A model generated the notes under the pieces. It was not told the DNA's origin. It did no database searches and saw only the letters and a program-made list of their open reading frames with translations. From Orthonyx spaldingii (taxonomy: Eukaryota > Chordata > Aves > Passeriformes > Orthonychidae), in assembly GCA_013397795.1 (NCBI GenBank), contig VZTJ01000750.1, positions 112,413 through 176,412 of the forward strand: 64,000 bases of DNA. The letters are read 5' to 3'. Shown in pieces: positions 11,226-24,288 of the stretch; position 1 is the first letter of the stretch, and each line of letters opens with the position of its first letter. A program made the position numbers and the translations under genes.

Positions 11226-13827
11226 TTCAAAGTATTAAATGTTGTAACCCACAGAACAGAGCTTTCCAAATTTTTCCACAAAGAGGAAAGTTTACTTAAA
11301 TGTACATTCATGCAGTAGCTAGGTGTTTATCTGAATGGTACCAGGAAATAGGACCAGATTTTTTTCCCCTTTGTGGATACAGGAACATGATGCTTATAAG
11401 CAGTAAATATTACTTATTAAGAGAGGTTAATATGTTTCCCTGATTTAAAGCATAAAACAGACGAATTTCAGTAGTCAATTTCAAGAGATTTCTGTTTGAA
11501 CTTGCTTATTTTCATGTCTGATAGCGTCTCACAGGGAGTTAGCTTCTATAGCTAACAGCAATTAAAAGTCTTCATTTCACAGATCCTTGTTAACTAGAAG
11601 ATGTGGTCAGATAAGTTTCTGATGAATACCTAGATGGGCTGATTATGGCAACATATACGCTTTAATGAAGTAGCTACCATCAGTTGCTGTTGGTGGTCAG
11701 TATCAGATCACAGAGGACATCGGATGGATGTGAATGAGTAACTCCAGCATCCTCAGGGGATGAAGTGCAGTAGCTGACTGTGTGCAGTGAGACAAGAATA
11801 AGGTATCGCTACAGAACAAATCATCTTCCAAAGCAGCATATATCCCAGAGCAATACAATATTTTCCCTCTTCTTCACTGGCCTTGATTTAGGCTTCTTAT
11901 AAAATGACAGAATTTGCAGATCTATTTTAATAAAAACCCTATTAAAACTTAAATGAGTGCTAGTTAATGATTTTTGCTGTGACTCAAATGATTTTTAAAT
12001 TAGATATAGGTACCTAACTGAGTAACATACATTACGAGAGTCTGTGAGTTTGTATAATTTATAGTTTGAAATAGTTTTTACTGTAATATTTAATGAAGAA
12101 TATTTGCAAAGTTTGTAAAAAACTTTTCCTGTGGATATTATGCACTCATCTTTGCACCTTTTTCTGCTTAAACTAACTAAAACATCCAAGATTATTTTGA
12201 CACCATCAAGTCTGAAAGTAAAAGCACTTCCTTTTGCTACAGAAAAGGAGTAAAATATAATCAATGTGATAAAAGGAACTGTCACATCTTATTTCTTTAA
12301 AAATGCAAGGGTAATATCTCCTAGCTGTCATGTTTGCCAAGGTTCTGATAACCCATAAAATAGGAGGAAATCAGAGTTTGGCCCAAACTGTGAACCAAAC
12401 TTCTGGACTATGGGATCAGTGTATCCTGAAATGTGCTCTGGCACCTCTTTAAGGATCTCATCTAAGCATGCCAGACTCCCTTTCTGATATTATCAGATTT
12501 TCTTTCTGTGGAAGATATCTAATAACTTTTAGTTTTCATTATAGGTTTCTGGGTTTCTTTAATTTTTATTTTTCTTTTTATGAAAGAATTTGCTCCCAGT
12601 CAAAATTTGTGAGTAGCTAGCCCCTAAAGTAGTGCAGTAGGTGACAATAGGCACAATAGGTGACTGGGTCCCTCTTCTTCCTAAAATGGCTATTCAATCC
12701 TGCTCTGGAAAGTAACTATCAACATATTATGGATTATTTTTAAATTATAATAACCTCTGTTTCTGATGCTATTCCTATTTCTTTTAAATAGTGAGGTTTC
12801 CCAAATGTTTGTATTAAGATAGCAGTGAGACCAAGATTCCCTTTTTAATCTCTCTAGTGAGGCAAAAATGGAGCAGGATTGCAAGGATCAATATCTTGTT
12901 GATCTAAATGGATCTCATTTTTCCATTCTTTCCATTAATTGACAAAAACCCAATCATTCACTCAACTTCACTTTCAACGGTAGCATAAGTTTGTGCAGAT
13001 GTTTAATTTGTACATGTTCCATGTCTTAAATTAATGGTCAGGTGCTGATGGGAATTTTAGATTAAGACAAATAACCTGCAGCTTTCTAATCCAAATAAGT
13101 AATATTTGACAACTAGTTTATTATTCTGGCACTTCACTGAGTCTTGAATACATTAGATTTGCCCTTAAAAATGAACAGAAAACTCTCTATTTCACAGTTT
13201 CTAACTCTGAATCTAGCATACAAATTTTACATGACAGCTCCTCATGGGCCAATTAATTTTTCCAAACTATTTCCTTGGATAAATATTTACCAAGTTGGCA
13301 AAGGAAACATTTAATATGGATGGATTTGACCAGAGTATCTCAGTTTTTGCAGATTCTTTTACTTAAAGTACTATTGAATTCAAATGTCCTCTACTTAGAC
13401 TTGTACACAATCTCTATCAAAATCCAACTAACAACTATTAACCAAAACCTGTTCAGTTTTTTAAATTTGGAGCACTGTATTTAGGTACAAGTGTACCTTT
13501 AAGATCCAGAGTTGGGCTAAAGCTGAGCTTTTTTAAACTTGAGCTTCTTTGAGGGCAATTAAGGTGCTAATGCAAAAAGATGTCATCCAAAAAACACTCG
13601 CCTGACTGCTGCTAGAGTCAGCTGCAAATGGGAAAATGCCTTATATGCCCTGTCACACTTAGGGGCCAATCCCACATGATGGAGAAAATGTCCCACTGTC
13701 AAGTCTTTGCCCCTTTGAGACTTTGAATTTTACCATTTATGAAACATTTCAGAAGTGGATGAGGAAGCTACAATGCATGATGCTGCATTGAAGGGGAAAA
13801 CCACTGAATCCCTTGTTTTGCTCTCAG

Positions 13828-13969
13828 TTGACTTCAGTGTCCCACTTTAGACACTTTGTCCTACCCTGAATGTAAAACTTGTTTTGGGAAGTAGGACCCT
13901 TGGTTGGGAGCTGGAAGATCTGTGTTTTGGTTTCACTGAAAAGCATTTCTAAATTACTGTCTCAACATG
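13828..13969 (+). other. Candidate noncoding exon, unproven
   Basis: A very good acceptor (tgttttgctctcag) ends at 13827 and a very good donor (ACATG|gtaagt) follows 13969, giving a 142-nt segment of typical exon length. All three frames contain stops, so it could only be a UTR or lncRNA exon. There is no transcript evidence, and chance pairing of splice-like sites is expected at this scale. Confidence 0.18.
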
Positions 13970-15590
13970 GTAAGTCAGTGTAAAATGCATAAATGCTTCT
14001 TGGAGAGCTCAAAACCAGTACTGTACCTTCCATTAACACACCTAAACCAGCAAAGGTGCAATAATCATCCTTTTGATGTTTTTCTTTCTCTGGCTATAAA
14101 ACAGCTATGCCTCTTTTCTGCTCCACAGCACAACAGTTGGACTGGAAGGTACAGCAATGCACCTGAACCATTCCTGATCCCTTCCCTGCACAGCAATGCT
14201 TAAGGGACTTGCTGGTGGCATGGGAAAACACACTAGCTTTGCTTTATTCATAGGCTGAAACTGGCCCAGGCTCTTCAATTGCTCAAATGTTTCTCTCAAC
14301 CATGATTCAAAGACAAGAAAGATTTCTCACTCAGCCAGGGAGCAAGCAGTTCTACAAGTATTCAAAATCTATCACATTTCCTCCCTGAGGTCTGAAAGCA
14401 GGACCAACTTCAACTTTCTCCTTTTTCTCAGTATTTCCTGCTGGCTTGCTCCAGTCAGCCTCCTTGGCTGTGCATATACTGGTTTAAGGTGCTGCTCAGT
14501 ATGTTGGTTAGTTCTGAATTTCATATCCACGCATTTTTATCTACACACAGTATCTGGCAGCCATGGTGTGTTCATGCCTCTCTCTCAAGATTTGAGTTCT
14601 ACTCTTTAGCAAGTGCAGGGAGAGACACACACAAAAAAAAATCGAAGAAACTTTAATTCTAATTTTGTCCCTGACTACAGCTGTTAGTGCAGGGGTGTAA
14701 GTTTGAACCTCTCCCATAACTCATTTGCTTTGATTAATGTTAATGGAAACTTAGATAACCTTGAAATAGAAATTGTTTCCTCCAAATTCCAATAGCCACA
14801 ATGCTTCTGTCTCTTTGGTAGCACTCAACCCTGCAGATGAGGTGCAGAGATTATACAGCTACTCTGGTGTCAAAGAAGTAAAACATTTGATAGTGCAATT
14901 GCTGCATTATTTGCCTTCACTTTCTGATTTTGCTCACACTGGAGGCTGTGGAGGATTCATTTTCCCCATTGTTAGAAAAACATAAGGATGGTTTGCATAC
15001 ATATCCTACCTGTATTTTTGGAGTCTTTCTGGTAGTAGAAATGGAAAATATATGCTTGGTTAGAAAATGAAACAGAGAGGTTAAGAACTTTGTTTCAAAT
15101 TTCAGTTACCTTAAGCTCACTCTCTGAAAACTGGCATGATCTTTTTGCTTCTCTACAAGCTAATTAGGAACATTTCTTGAAGAAATTTACTTTATCCAGC
15201 AAGATGCTGCTGTAGTCTTATGAAAAGTGGTAACAAATGAAAGTCATTACCTAAGTGATTTAATAAGAAATAATATGATTTTTTGAATTAATTGATATTC
15301 ATAAAAGCGGTGAATTATTCAGTGAACAGCTTTTTACAACTCTGAAGTTTCTTGCGGATCATAAAGAACTACATAATTAGATAGCAAATAATAGTAATAA
15401 TGGAATAGAACACAACAAATATTCTAAATGAGACTGACATAGGAACAGCAAAATTAACTGAATAAGATATATTTAATCAGATTTTATCAGTTGTCTATAT
15501 TATTCAATGAGTTTTACCATAATTTCTACATTATTAAATGATTTTATAAGTCAATTTTACTCTAGATCTATACTTCTGCTTCCATTACAG

Positions 15591-15655
15591 ATATGGCATA
15601 AAGTTAATCGAAGTCTTCACCGAGGAGCAATGGCAGTTATAATCCAAGCACAAAG
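15591..15655 (+). other. Candidate coding exon, unproven
   Basis: A strong polypyrimidine tract and acceptor (tacttctgcttccattacag) end at 15590, and a donor (CAAAG|gtgatg) follows 15655. The 65-nt segment is open in frame 1 only and translates to a peptide including VNRSLHRGAMAVIIQAQ. It keeps two CpGs. I do not recognise the protein. The frame would end with two bases left over. Twenty-one open codons are not significant alone, so this rests on the splice sites. Confidence 0.22.
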
Positions 15656-17612
15656 GTGATGACATTTCTACAACCCTGATTTCAGGAAAGGGTTCTGTGG
15701 GCCTAAACATGGAATGTATTCAAAGGTTAATAAAGTCTTCAGTACTAAGGAATTGTTCATGAGTGCAAAACCTTCCCTGTTAAGTTGTCCAGGCTCAGAA
15801 CGGGAGATTATTGCTTATGATATGCCTCTAAACTTTCAATAGCTGTAGATAATGCTGTGAGCAACCTCAGCTTAATTACTCCAGATAGGTGTCCACAACT
15901 TTACAATATTGAAACAGATAATCCTTACTAGGGTGTGTTTGCCCAGAAAGGTGAGTCAGCTGGATATGGGCCAGCTGAAATTTTGGCAAAGCCAAGAACA
16001 TTAGTAAATCCTCTTTATTTAAAGGAATGTTTATACATTCCAAAATCCCATACTTACTGGCTTCCCATGAAATTTGGTGGCTTTGAGAGGCCCTATCACC
16101 TGGAAGGTTTCCAGTTCAAATTCTGATGTCATATAAATAGGGTTTTCCTGAGATAAGTCTCCCTGTTTAAATTTCATACCAAGATAGATGCTGCAATCTT
16201 TGCAAGAGAACATGAAAAGTGCTGATCAAATCAATATTTGTACTTTAAAAGCCTTCATAAGTGTTGCAATTCTGCTGTTATTTGAGTTTTGCTTTCCATC
16301 TTGGATAAGATATTGCCTCCAAAAATCCTTTCTGGTGTAGATTAGCACACATGGTACATATTTTCAGGCACTGGCACACCAGATAGAAGATGAGAACATT
16401 TGGCAGAAGATGAGAAAAGCAAACTATTTTTTCAAGGCTGGTATTTATTATCTGGGATTAACAATCCGAATGAAGAGCTGTGTCTTGAGGGCAGGGTAGG
16501 ATGGGATGACCAGGGCTGGGACTGAGCAGGCAGGCATAAAGCTGGAGATGCCTGGCTACAGCAGGGCATCAAGTGTTGCTTGTTGTGAAAGAAGGTAATG
16601 AACAGAAAGGCAATGAGATTATATAACCATGAAAATGGCCACCCAGACAGCACCATTTGTTTGGTCACACCACCACTCCCATTGAAACAAATATCAAAAC
16701 TAGAATTTAGGAAGTAAATAATGAGAGAATAGAAATGTACCTTTAAAATTTCTTCTTCTTTTTCTTTTTTGAAAATAAAGAGTAAAGTAAAAAAAAAAAC
16801 TAAAAAGGAGCCTAGAAATTAAATATCAAAAACTTTGTTTATATGAATGTAGAATTGCAGAGTGCAGCAGAGTTCAGACCTCTGAAAGCTGTGAAACATA
16901 TGCCTTCTTTGATCTGTGCTGTAAAACACCAACAGCATGTATTCAATCCTTTTGTCTTTGAACAGGTGTTAGCTGGAGTACCTACACATTTGTCAGTCCA
17001 TCAGTAACAAAGCTTATTCCACCAGATGCACACTGAACTAGATAAACCTCACATCTCCTTCACTTCCTTTTACAGACACACAACCATGTACCGTGTTTTC
17101 AATTATCATGACCATGGTCATCTCAACCCAAACTGCTGAAAGTTTCACTGTCAGCCCCCTTGTTAACACAATATGTAGGACACAGTGCTGCAACATGGAA
17201 CACCAAAACTCTTGCATCATGTGTAGTTGTTTCTTTTTGCTACCTGGCTGGAGGTCTGACAGAAAACATCAGCCATTTCATAAGCAGGCACAGTCCATCC
17301 TTTAGACTATAATTTAAAAATATTTATTTGCAAAGAAGCTCCAAGGCACCCTTCAAACAACCTTATCAATTAACACAGAAAATAGGGTGGTGGCTGTATT
17401 TTAATCCTTACAAAAAAATCTGGAGTTTAAATTTTTTCTATATAAAACAGATATTTGGGGTCTTTTTGAAGAAATTAATTCCATTGTGGAACAAGACCCA
17501 TACTGGAATTAGTTCAATTGTGATGATTTTTTTAAACAGGAAGTTGATTTACTTTAGCTAATTTCCTTCTGTATTGCACTGTTTCTTCACAAAGTCTCCT
17601 CTTCATTTCCAG

Positions 17613-17743
17613 AAAAGGACATGGAAAACAGTTTTCAGAGTAGCATCTCTGAGGAATCATTGAAACCAAGCCCCAGCTTTGCACTTGGAAGCTTCTGTGC
17701 TACATTGTATTTGTATAAAAGCACCACCTCAGTTATTGAATGA
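17613..17743 (+). other. Candidate terminal coding exon, unproven
   Basis: A strong acceptor (tctcctcttcatttccag) ends at 17612. With two leading bases the frame stays open for 42 codons to the TGA at 17741-17743. The peptide includes the serine-rich stretch ENSFQSSISEESLKPSPSFA. No convincing donor lies in the segment, so it would have to be a last coding exon. I do not recognise the protein, and a chance open frame of this length behind one good acceptor is plausible. Confidence 0.2.
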
Positions 17744-19305
17744 GCATGTTTGGGGCTAAAGGTATGGACTGCAGCAACCTGTGCTGCAGCCATCTGTCCG
17801 AATTAAAGTGCAGCCTTGCTCCCTGCACATTGGGGATGAGAGGGGAAATACAGGCTTCTGGAAAAGTGAGCTTGCTTATTGAGTAAAGGAACAGGAATAA
17901 GTTAACATGGCCACTATTGGTCAAGCAGGACAGTTCAAATTTCCAAACCCATCAATCTGCAGGATATTATGGTTTTGACATGCCATTTCCTCAGTAAATG
18001 TGAGGAAAAATAGAATCTACCCTATTGACTAGATTATTTGTTGTGATTCATTTACTCACATCTATTACTCAGTGACTGAAAAGCAGCTGTCCTGGTATTG
18101 ATGTATGTTCATGAGTATTTGGCATAGGTATCTTTAGACCTGACCAGCTGAGCTCTTTCCTAAATTAAAGTAAAACAGAGAAATAAACAAGATTAAAGTA
18201 AATGTCAATAAGAAGCAGTTCATAAATAATCTAATATGTCAAATAAAATATAGGAAATGAAGAAGATGGCAGAAAATTAATGGATGTGTGAAAAGCAACC
18301 TCATATTACCCAGCGCTGAAAAATTTACAGTCATACAGATGCTATAAATTTGTGACAAAACACAGGAATGGAAACAAATGGGAAGTAAGCCAGCAAAGTC
18401 AGTGCTGAACTGCTTGTGATATTGGAAAACATTTCTACTAACCAGAATGCTGTGATAGGTGCAAAAAATTCTAGTGAATTCCACAGAAGCATTAAGTCAT
18501 GAATACGTGTTTAATTTATATAGGTATCAATTTATGGTAAAAGAAACTTTATATTTTTTTTAAGTTCCATTTTGTGCAGTTAATTTAAAAAATAATTTGC
18601 TTAGGTCTCAAGGAAATCAGGATTTTTTTCCCATAGGAATTTTGGAGTTTTCTGTCTGTCATATATGGAAACACTTCTGTGTGATTCTTATTTCAGTCAA
18701 TGAATGAGTGTCGACATGTGCCATTCTTCACAGTTAAAATGCAGGCTGTTGTGTTCCTGTTACAGTAACATTGGGAGAACAGGCTTTCCAAATGTTTTAC
18801 TTTGACCTGTCAATCATCTTCTTCACTAAATGGAAAAGGCAACCACCCATGTCTGTTGACTGTGATCAGGGATAGGTTCCTCTATTCTTCTAATACATGG
18901 AAGGTGACAGTTCTACTCATCTTCAGGCATTAAATTTGTCAAAAAGTAGTCTGACAGCCTCAGAAGAAGCTCTGAGTGGGATTCAACCCACCTAACCAAA
19001 AATCTCCATTGCAGATGTCTGAATCTAGGTGACTCATATTCCTTTTATAATCAGGGAAAAGAAAAAAGCAGTGATTCATCTGACATGTTTCAGACATCAG
19101 CTTCATGCTGTAATCAGTCAAATCACCCAAGTGCTTATGTTTCTTCATTGACTATAAAGGGAGTTTAGGAGACTTGCCCAGATATAGACATGTACAATGA
19201 ATCTTACCTGAAGTTTCTTCATTCAGTTCAAAGATTTCTCCTTGTAATGCACTCAGCAATCACGGTGCCAGGTGGAGCTGAGGGAACCTATCAGAACAAA
19301 ACAAA

Positions 19306-19325
19306 ACAACAACAACAACAACAAA
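19306..19325. repeat. (AAC)n short tandem repeat
   Basis: About six or seven AAC units follow a short AAAAC tract and are read directly. Confidence 0.85.
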
Positions 19326-22300
19326 GAGAGGGCTTTAAGCCAGAATGTCTTCTTTTGTCTTATCACTGGGTACTCTGCATGGTCCTTCAGGGTGCCATAT
19401 TGTGGGATGACATGCCCATGCATTCATCAGATCTCTAAGTGTTATGTTCTGGTCCAGCAGTCTCTGACACAGATGGTTTAGGAAGATTCCAGTTCCAGCT
19501 TAGATCATAACTTCAGCCCTAAAATTCCTATTGATGAGCTGGAACGTTTGAGCAAAAAATCGGGCCAGATTATCACATGGCACCTGCTAATTTAAAATCT
19601 GGGAATCTGTGTAGAAAGGAAAGACGTAAGCTCATCATCCAGTAGAAGTTGTTCTGCTTTGCAACACTGACTTCTCCCAAATCCTCCCCTGTGCATCCTT
19701 CAATGTAGCTGTTTATATGGAGTTTGGAGGGTGGTTGTTACACATATGGATATACACATACACGAGAGGGTTTTAATGTAGCTTGAACTAGCAGCTGTAG
19801 GCATGAAAAAAAGCCAGAGGCTTTCTTGGCTTTGTCATAGACTTCTCAGGCATGCCAGAGAAGAGATGTACTCTCAACTTGCTAGACTGCAGTGAAATAT
19901 GATCTGCCACGTCTTCTCTGCTCCTGACAAAAATTATGGAGTTTCGTGTGTCTGCATTTCTCTGCCTGTAGAATAGTTAAAATCTGTCAGCCTTAAAGCA
20001 CTTTTCTGTGTTGTTTTATGTTTATAAAATGCTTGAAGGTATTTGGAAATAAAAAAATTATATTAAAAAAGAGGGTTTTTTCCCTATTTTTTTCTTCCTA
20101 GCTATATTAAAATAGAACTACACATGGAGTTGCTACATGTGTAAGATTTAGAAAACAACCAAACAATAAATTTGCTGCTGTATATCAAATGCTTTTAAAT
20201 CAGAGAAAGAATGTATAATAACAGCTTTAAAATGAACTATCTGCTAGAGCAGTTCAGCTGTACAGTCTGCTTAGGCTGAATTCCACATCTGTGTGCACAT
20301 ACTGTAACCATTTTAATCGCAATCAATTGCTGACTGAGAGTGTATATGTCCTCATAAATTTGCCAGTCTCTCTCTCACATGAGGAATGTGTGACACTAAT
20401 GCTTTAAGGTACTCCTTGTAAAAGCTGTACAAGAAGGGGATCAAAATAAGAAACCTCTGCTGATTTAAATGTCACAGTCTTGGCACAGGTTAAATACCCA
20501 TAAAAATTTACAGTCAAGATTAAAAGATGAGACTTCAGATAGTACTCAAGAAAATGACCTTTTGGTACTTAAGTATGAGAACTAGCTTAGAAATGGGATA
20601 ATACCAGCTTTAGGAGGACTGGATTTTCTGACTTGATGAATGAGGCTTTTTGTTCTGCATGATCTTTTATTTTTTTGTCCTCATTTTTATATCCATTTGA
20701 TACTCTTCAGCAAATTGAGGTAAAAAAACCCCAACATACTTTTAAAATATTTTGGAATATCACATAAATAGGGGGAATGCAGGTGGAACCGACATATTTC
20801 AGTTATATTGTAAGCCATACCAATAAAATTTAGACAAGTCCAAGGGATCTTTATTGGACTGTGAGAATTGGCAGACTCTCTGCAATTAAAACCCTGGAAC
20901 TAGAATTTACAGACCATCTTCTCAACAACACTGCACAGCAAGTACACAGTGGTATATAGAGGTGAAAGAGATGAGTAAAGTAGTTTTTTATTTTACTGAA
21001 TTTGGGTGGGTAAGAAAGTGCATTCAGTACAAAGAAATGAAAAGCTAGCTGCCTTGCCTTTGAATCTCTCTGAAAACAGCTTGGATGGTCAGTTGATACA
21101 CTCCTGCATTTGTAAGAATTAAATATACAGAAATATTTCTAACATTAGAAAATCCATTGATTTTCACGTGCAAAGGTGAGTTTATTTTGAACAGAGATAC
21201 AGTTCTTAAAGATATTTTCCTCATTATCTTCTGCACTCTAATTTTATAAGCAAAAAATGCATCTGTTGTTCAGTGAGCTGATAATCAACAGAAACACTAA
21301 TTTCCATCATAAATTAAAAATTATAGTGTAAGAAACTGGGATTATAAAGCATTCTGGAATCAGGTTCTAGCTACTTACCTGGCTCATTTATAGCTGTATA
21401 TATTTCACAGATGTTTAGAATTAGAACAGTAGAAAAAAATTAATTTTTTTCCTGATTAAAAAACTAGAAAAGTGACAACATTCCTACTAACTTGTTCCAG
21501 CTTTTAAATAAATGTTGTAAGTTTTGACTTTTTTTTATTTTCATGGCATGTCTTTATGAAATTAATTTTACAAAATATTAACAGCAGCTATCCTAGTTAT
21601 AATCAGACTAAAACATCTCTCCACATCCTAGTTCTTAAGTGCCACAGCTTCTATTTTTGGTATTCTGAGGGGAAAAGGAGATCTGACGGAGGATCAGTGC
21701 TGACCGACAGTAGTTCCCCACTACTGCAGGTAGCATGGATGTGGACTGAGTGTACAGGTGATCCTAGGGGACCTTGGGAGCTAACAGTGGCTTCTGGAGC
21801 TACCTTGCTGGCTTGCTTCCTCCTCCAGCCAGGCTGCAGTGTAAGCAGCAGACTGCATGCCAGTACAGAATGTTGCAGTTGCAGGATATAGTTCCAGCAC
21901 ATAAGCCATATTTCATCTGCTTAAGTGCCATATGCAACTCCATAGCCACAAATTGGCTATTTTGCCTTAGACACAGAAGTCAACCATAACTAAACACACA
22001 CAGTTTCCAAGAGTAAAATTTAGCCCAATGCAACTATCAAAAAAAGTATTTGAATCTCTTTGATCCAAGGCTTAATGACGTTTTGACATTGTAATGATGT
22101 GAAGCACGCCTTCAAAGACCTTCATCCATAATACAAGCAAATCAACCTCCAGTCTTCTATGTAGTGGTCTTTTACATCAGTGCAGTGCCTGAAGAACTGC
22201 CTCTCTCTATATAAATAGCACAGCAGTGCGTTCATTAGATTGGATATTCTTCTTAACTGTAGTAAGCCAAACCATCACTCCAGGTCATATATCCTTTTGC

Positions 22301-22481
22301 ATGAAGTAAAATCAATTTGTTTCTCTCTCTGAATAATGTTATCGTGATAGTTTATACTCTGGGCAATAGGACAGAAATTGTGTCTTTTCCAACAGCTTTT
22401 TGTAGCTCATTCAAGAGGCTGGCAATAGATACTTGGTACTAGATACTTCGTTTTCACCTCCAAAAATATTATGTCCGATAT

Positions 22482-22862
22482 GTTCAGCTTTGAAAAGAGA
22501 AGGCTTTGGGGTGGCCTAATTGCAGCCTTCCAGTACCTGAAGGAAACTTACAGGAAAGGTGAAGCAAGACTATTTACAAGAGCATGTAGTTACAGTACAA
22601 GGGGGAATGGATCCTAATTGAAAGACAGTAGGTTTAGATTATATATTAGGAAAAGTTTTTTTACTCTAAGGGTAGTGAGACACTGGAACAGGCTGCCCAG
22701 GGAACTGGTGGACGTCCCATCTCTGGAGGTGTTCAAGGTCAGGCTGGGTGGGGCTTTGAGCAAACTGGTCAAGTGAAAGATGTCCCTGACCATGGCAGGG
22801 GAGGTGGAACTAGATGATCTTCAAGATCCCCTTCCAACCCAAACCATTCTATGATTCTATGA
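22482..22862 (+). mobile_element. CR1 3' fragment with intact 3' end
   Basis: The copy begins at 'gttcagctttgaaaagagaagg' and runs through 'tttggggtggcctaattgc', 'ggtttagattatatattagg', 'cactggaacaggctgcccag' and 'atggcaggggaggtggaac' to 'ccttccaacccaaacc', ending in two ATTCTATGA-type repeats at 22848-22862. The end is complete and the body is only moderately diverged, so this is a mid-age insertion truncated within the end of ORF2. It belongs to the same group as the copy at 51470-52333, sharing the 'ggcctaattg' and 'aaagacagtaggtttagatta' wording. Confidence 0.96.
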
Positions 22863-24252
22863 GTATCTTGAATCTGAGCTTTAACAATAGTAATAAGCAT
22901 AATACCTCAGTGTTCCTCTGTAAATATATTTTTATTTTGAGAGGCAAGGTGTTATATTTGTTATATAACAATTATTAGTTATTCAGTGAATGTTCATTGA
23001 AAACCATAAAATAGGGGGAAGGCAAAAGGAAATTTTGAGACTTAAACATGTTTCTAATCTTCATGTTGCATTATTGATACCTTATTTTATCAGTATAGAT
23101 AAATTATTTCAGTGAGTTGATTGTTCGGGTCATCATTTTTATAATGCACTAGCAGAGTGAAGGGGTTTTAAAGTGTTTGTAAACCATGAAAGCTGTAATG
23201 AACTTCAAATAAGCAGGCAGGCATGATGAGTCTGACTCATTTCACTTTATAGTCAGTGAGAAGATATAAAGATATTTAAGGAATAATTAATTTTATCCTA
23301 AGCTAAACACCTGAAATAGTCCAGATAAACTGTTTTCTAAATGTACCCACTGCTCTCCATTGCCTGCAGTTGAGAATTTAATGACTAATTCTGGTTTAGT
23401 GTCTACTGTGTAGGTGTTCAAAGCTACATAAGTCTGATCCCTTTGACTTGACTCTCTGTAAAGCAGCATGTTACAGCTGGCATGGATATGCCAGGCTCAG
23501 GTTTTGATGAGAAAAGGTTACTGACTCTCACTTCAAAAGGAGTGTTGTAACTCTACAGAAGGAAGGGCTTTTGGTAAACTTTGACATATGTAAAAGCTAA
23601 TGGGGTTACTAAAGCTACATTTTACTGGCCTTTCCTTTACTGCTTTCCCTACTCCTCATCCACAAGACTCCACAACACAGTACAAAGAAATGTTCATTAA
23701 CTTGGGGGTTTTTTGTTTTGACTGAGAAGTTTTATTTTATAAGAAAATCTACTTGCTAATCTGAATGGGTAACAATTTAAATATGTATTTAATTGCTTAA
23801 AACCCTTCATGACTTAGGTCATTGTACTGGCAGCTGAGAAAATGTAGGCAATGTAACAATTGCTAATAGTCACTCTCTTGGAGGACAAAGGGCTTGCAGA
23901 GTTAGACCTAGCTTTCAGGGATTAATTAAACCTATCTTTTGTCTTGAGCCCAATCTAAAAATGTTGTTCTCTTATTTCCCTTATCTTCAAGAAGCAAAGT
24001 GCTGGTTCCTGACACAAGGCTGCATAGAGATGCCAAATGAATGCAATAATTCTATTGTTACAATGAGCAATGCTGAAAGGTTGAGTCTCTTTTCATTGGT
24101 GTAGGTCAGGAGACTGTACTCAGCGGAATGATGGTGCTGCACCATGGATACAAGTGAGGGTGTTTTGGGACACAGGATACCAAGGAGAAAAAGGCAGGCA
24201 TTCAAAAGGCCCCACTGACCCATGTAGCTGAACCAACACCAAAGGGAAGAGG

Positions 24253-24288
<36 letters not shown>

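Larger units (their letters stand above)
10983..22481. other. Long AT-rich stretch without recognisable gene or major repeat
   Basis: This 11.5-kb stretch has no clear CR1 and no recognisable gene. It holds a small 18-bp tandem duplication (11190-11225), a short (AAC)n tract (19306-19325), a GC-richer patch at 21660-21900 and the exon-like segments listed separately (13828-13969, 15591-15655, 17613-17743). The patch at 13880-13935 resembles the 3' ends of ancient MIR/L3-type repeats but is too short to call. Confidence 0.5.
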
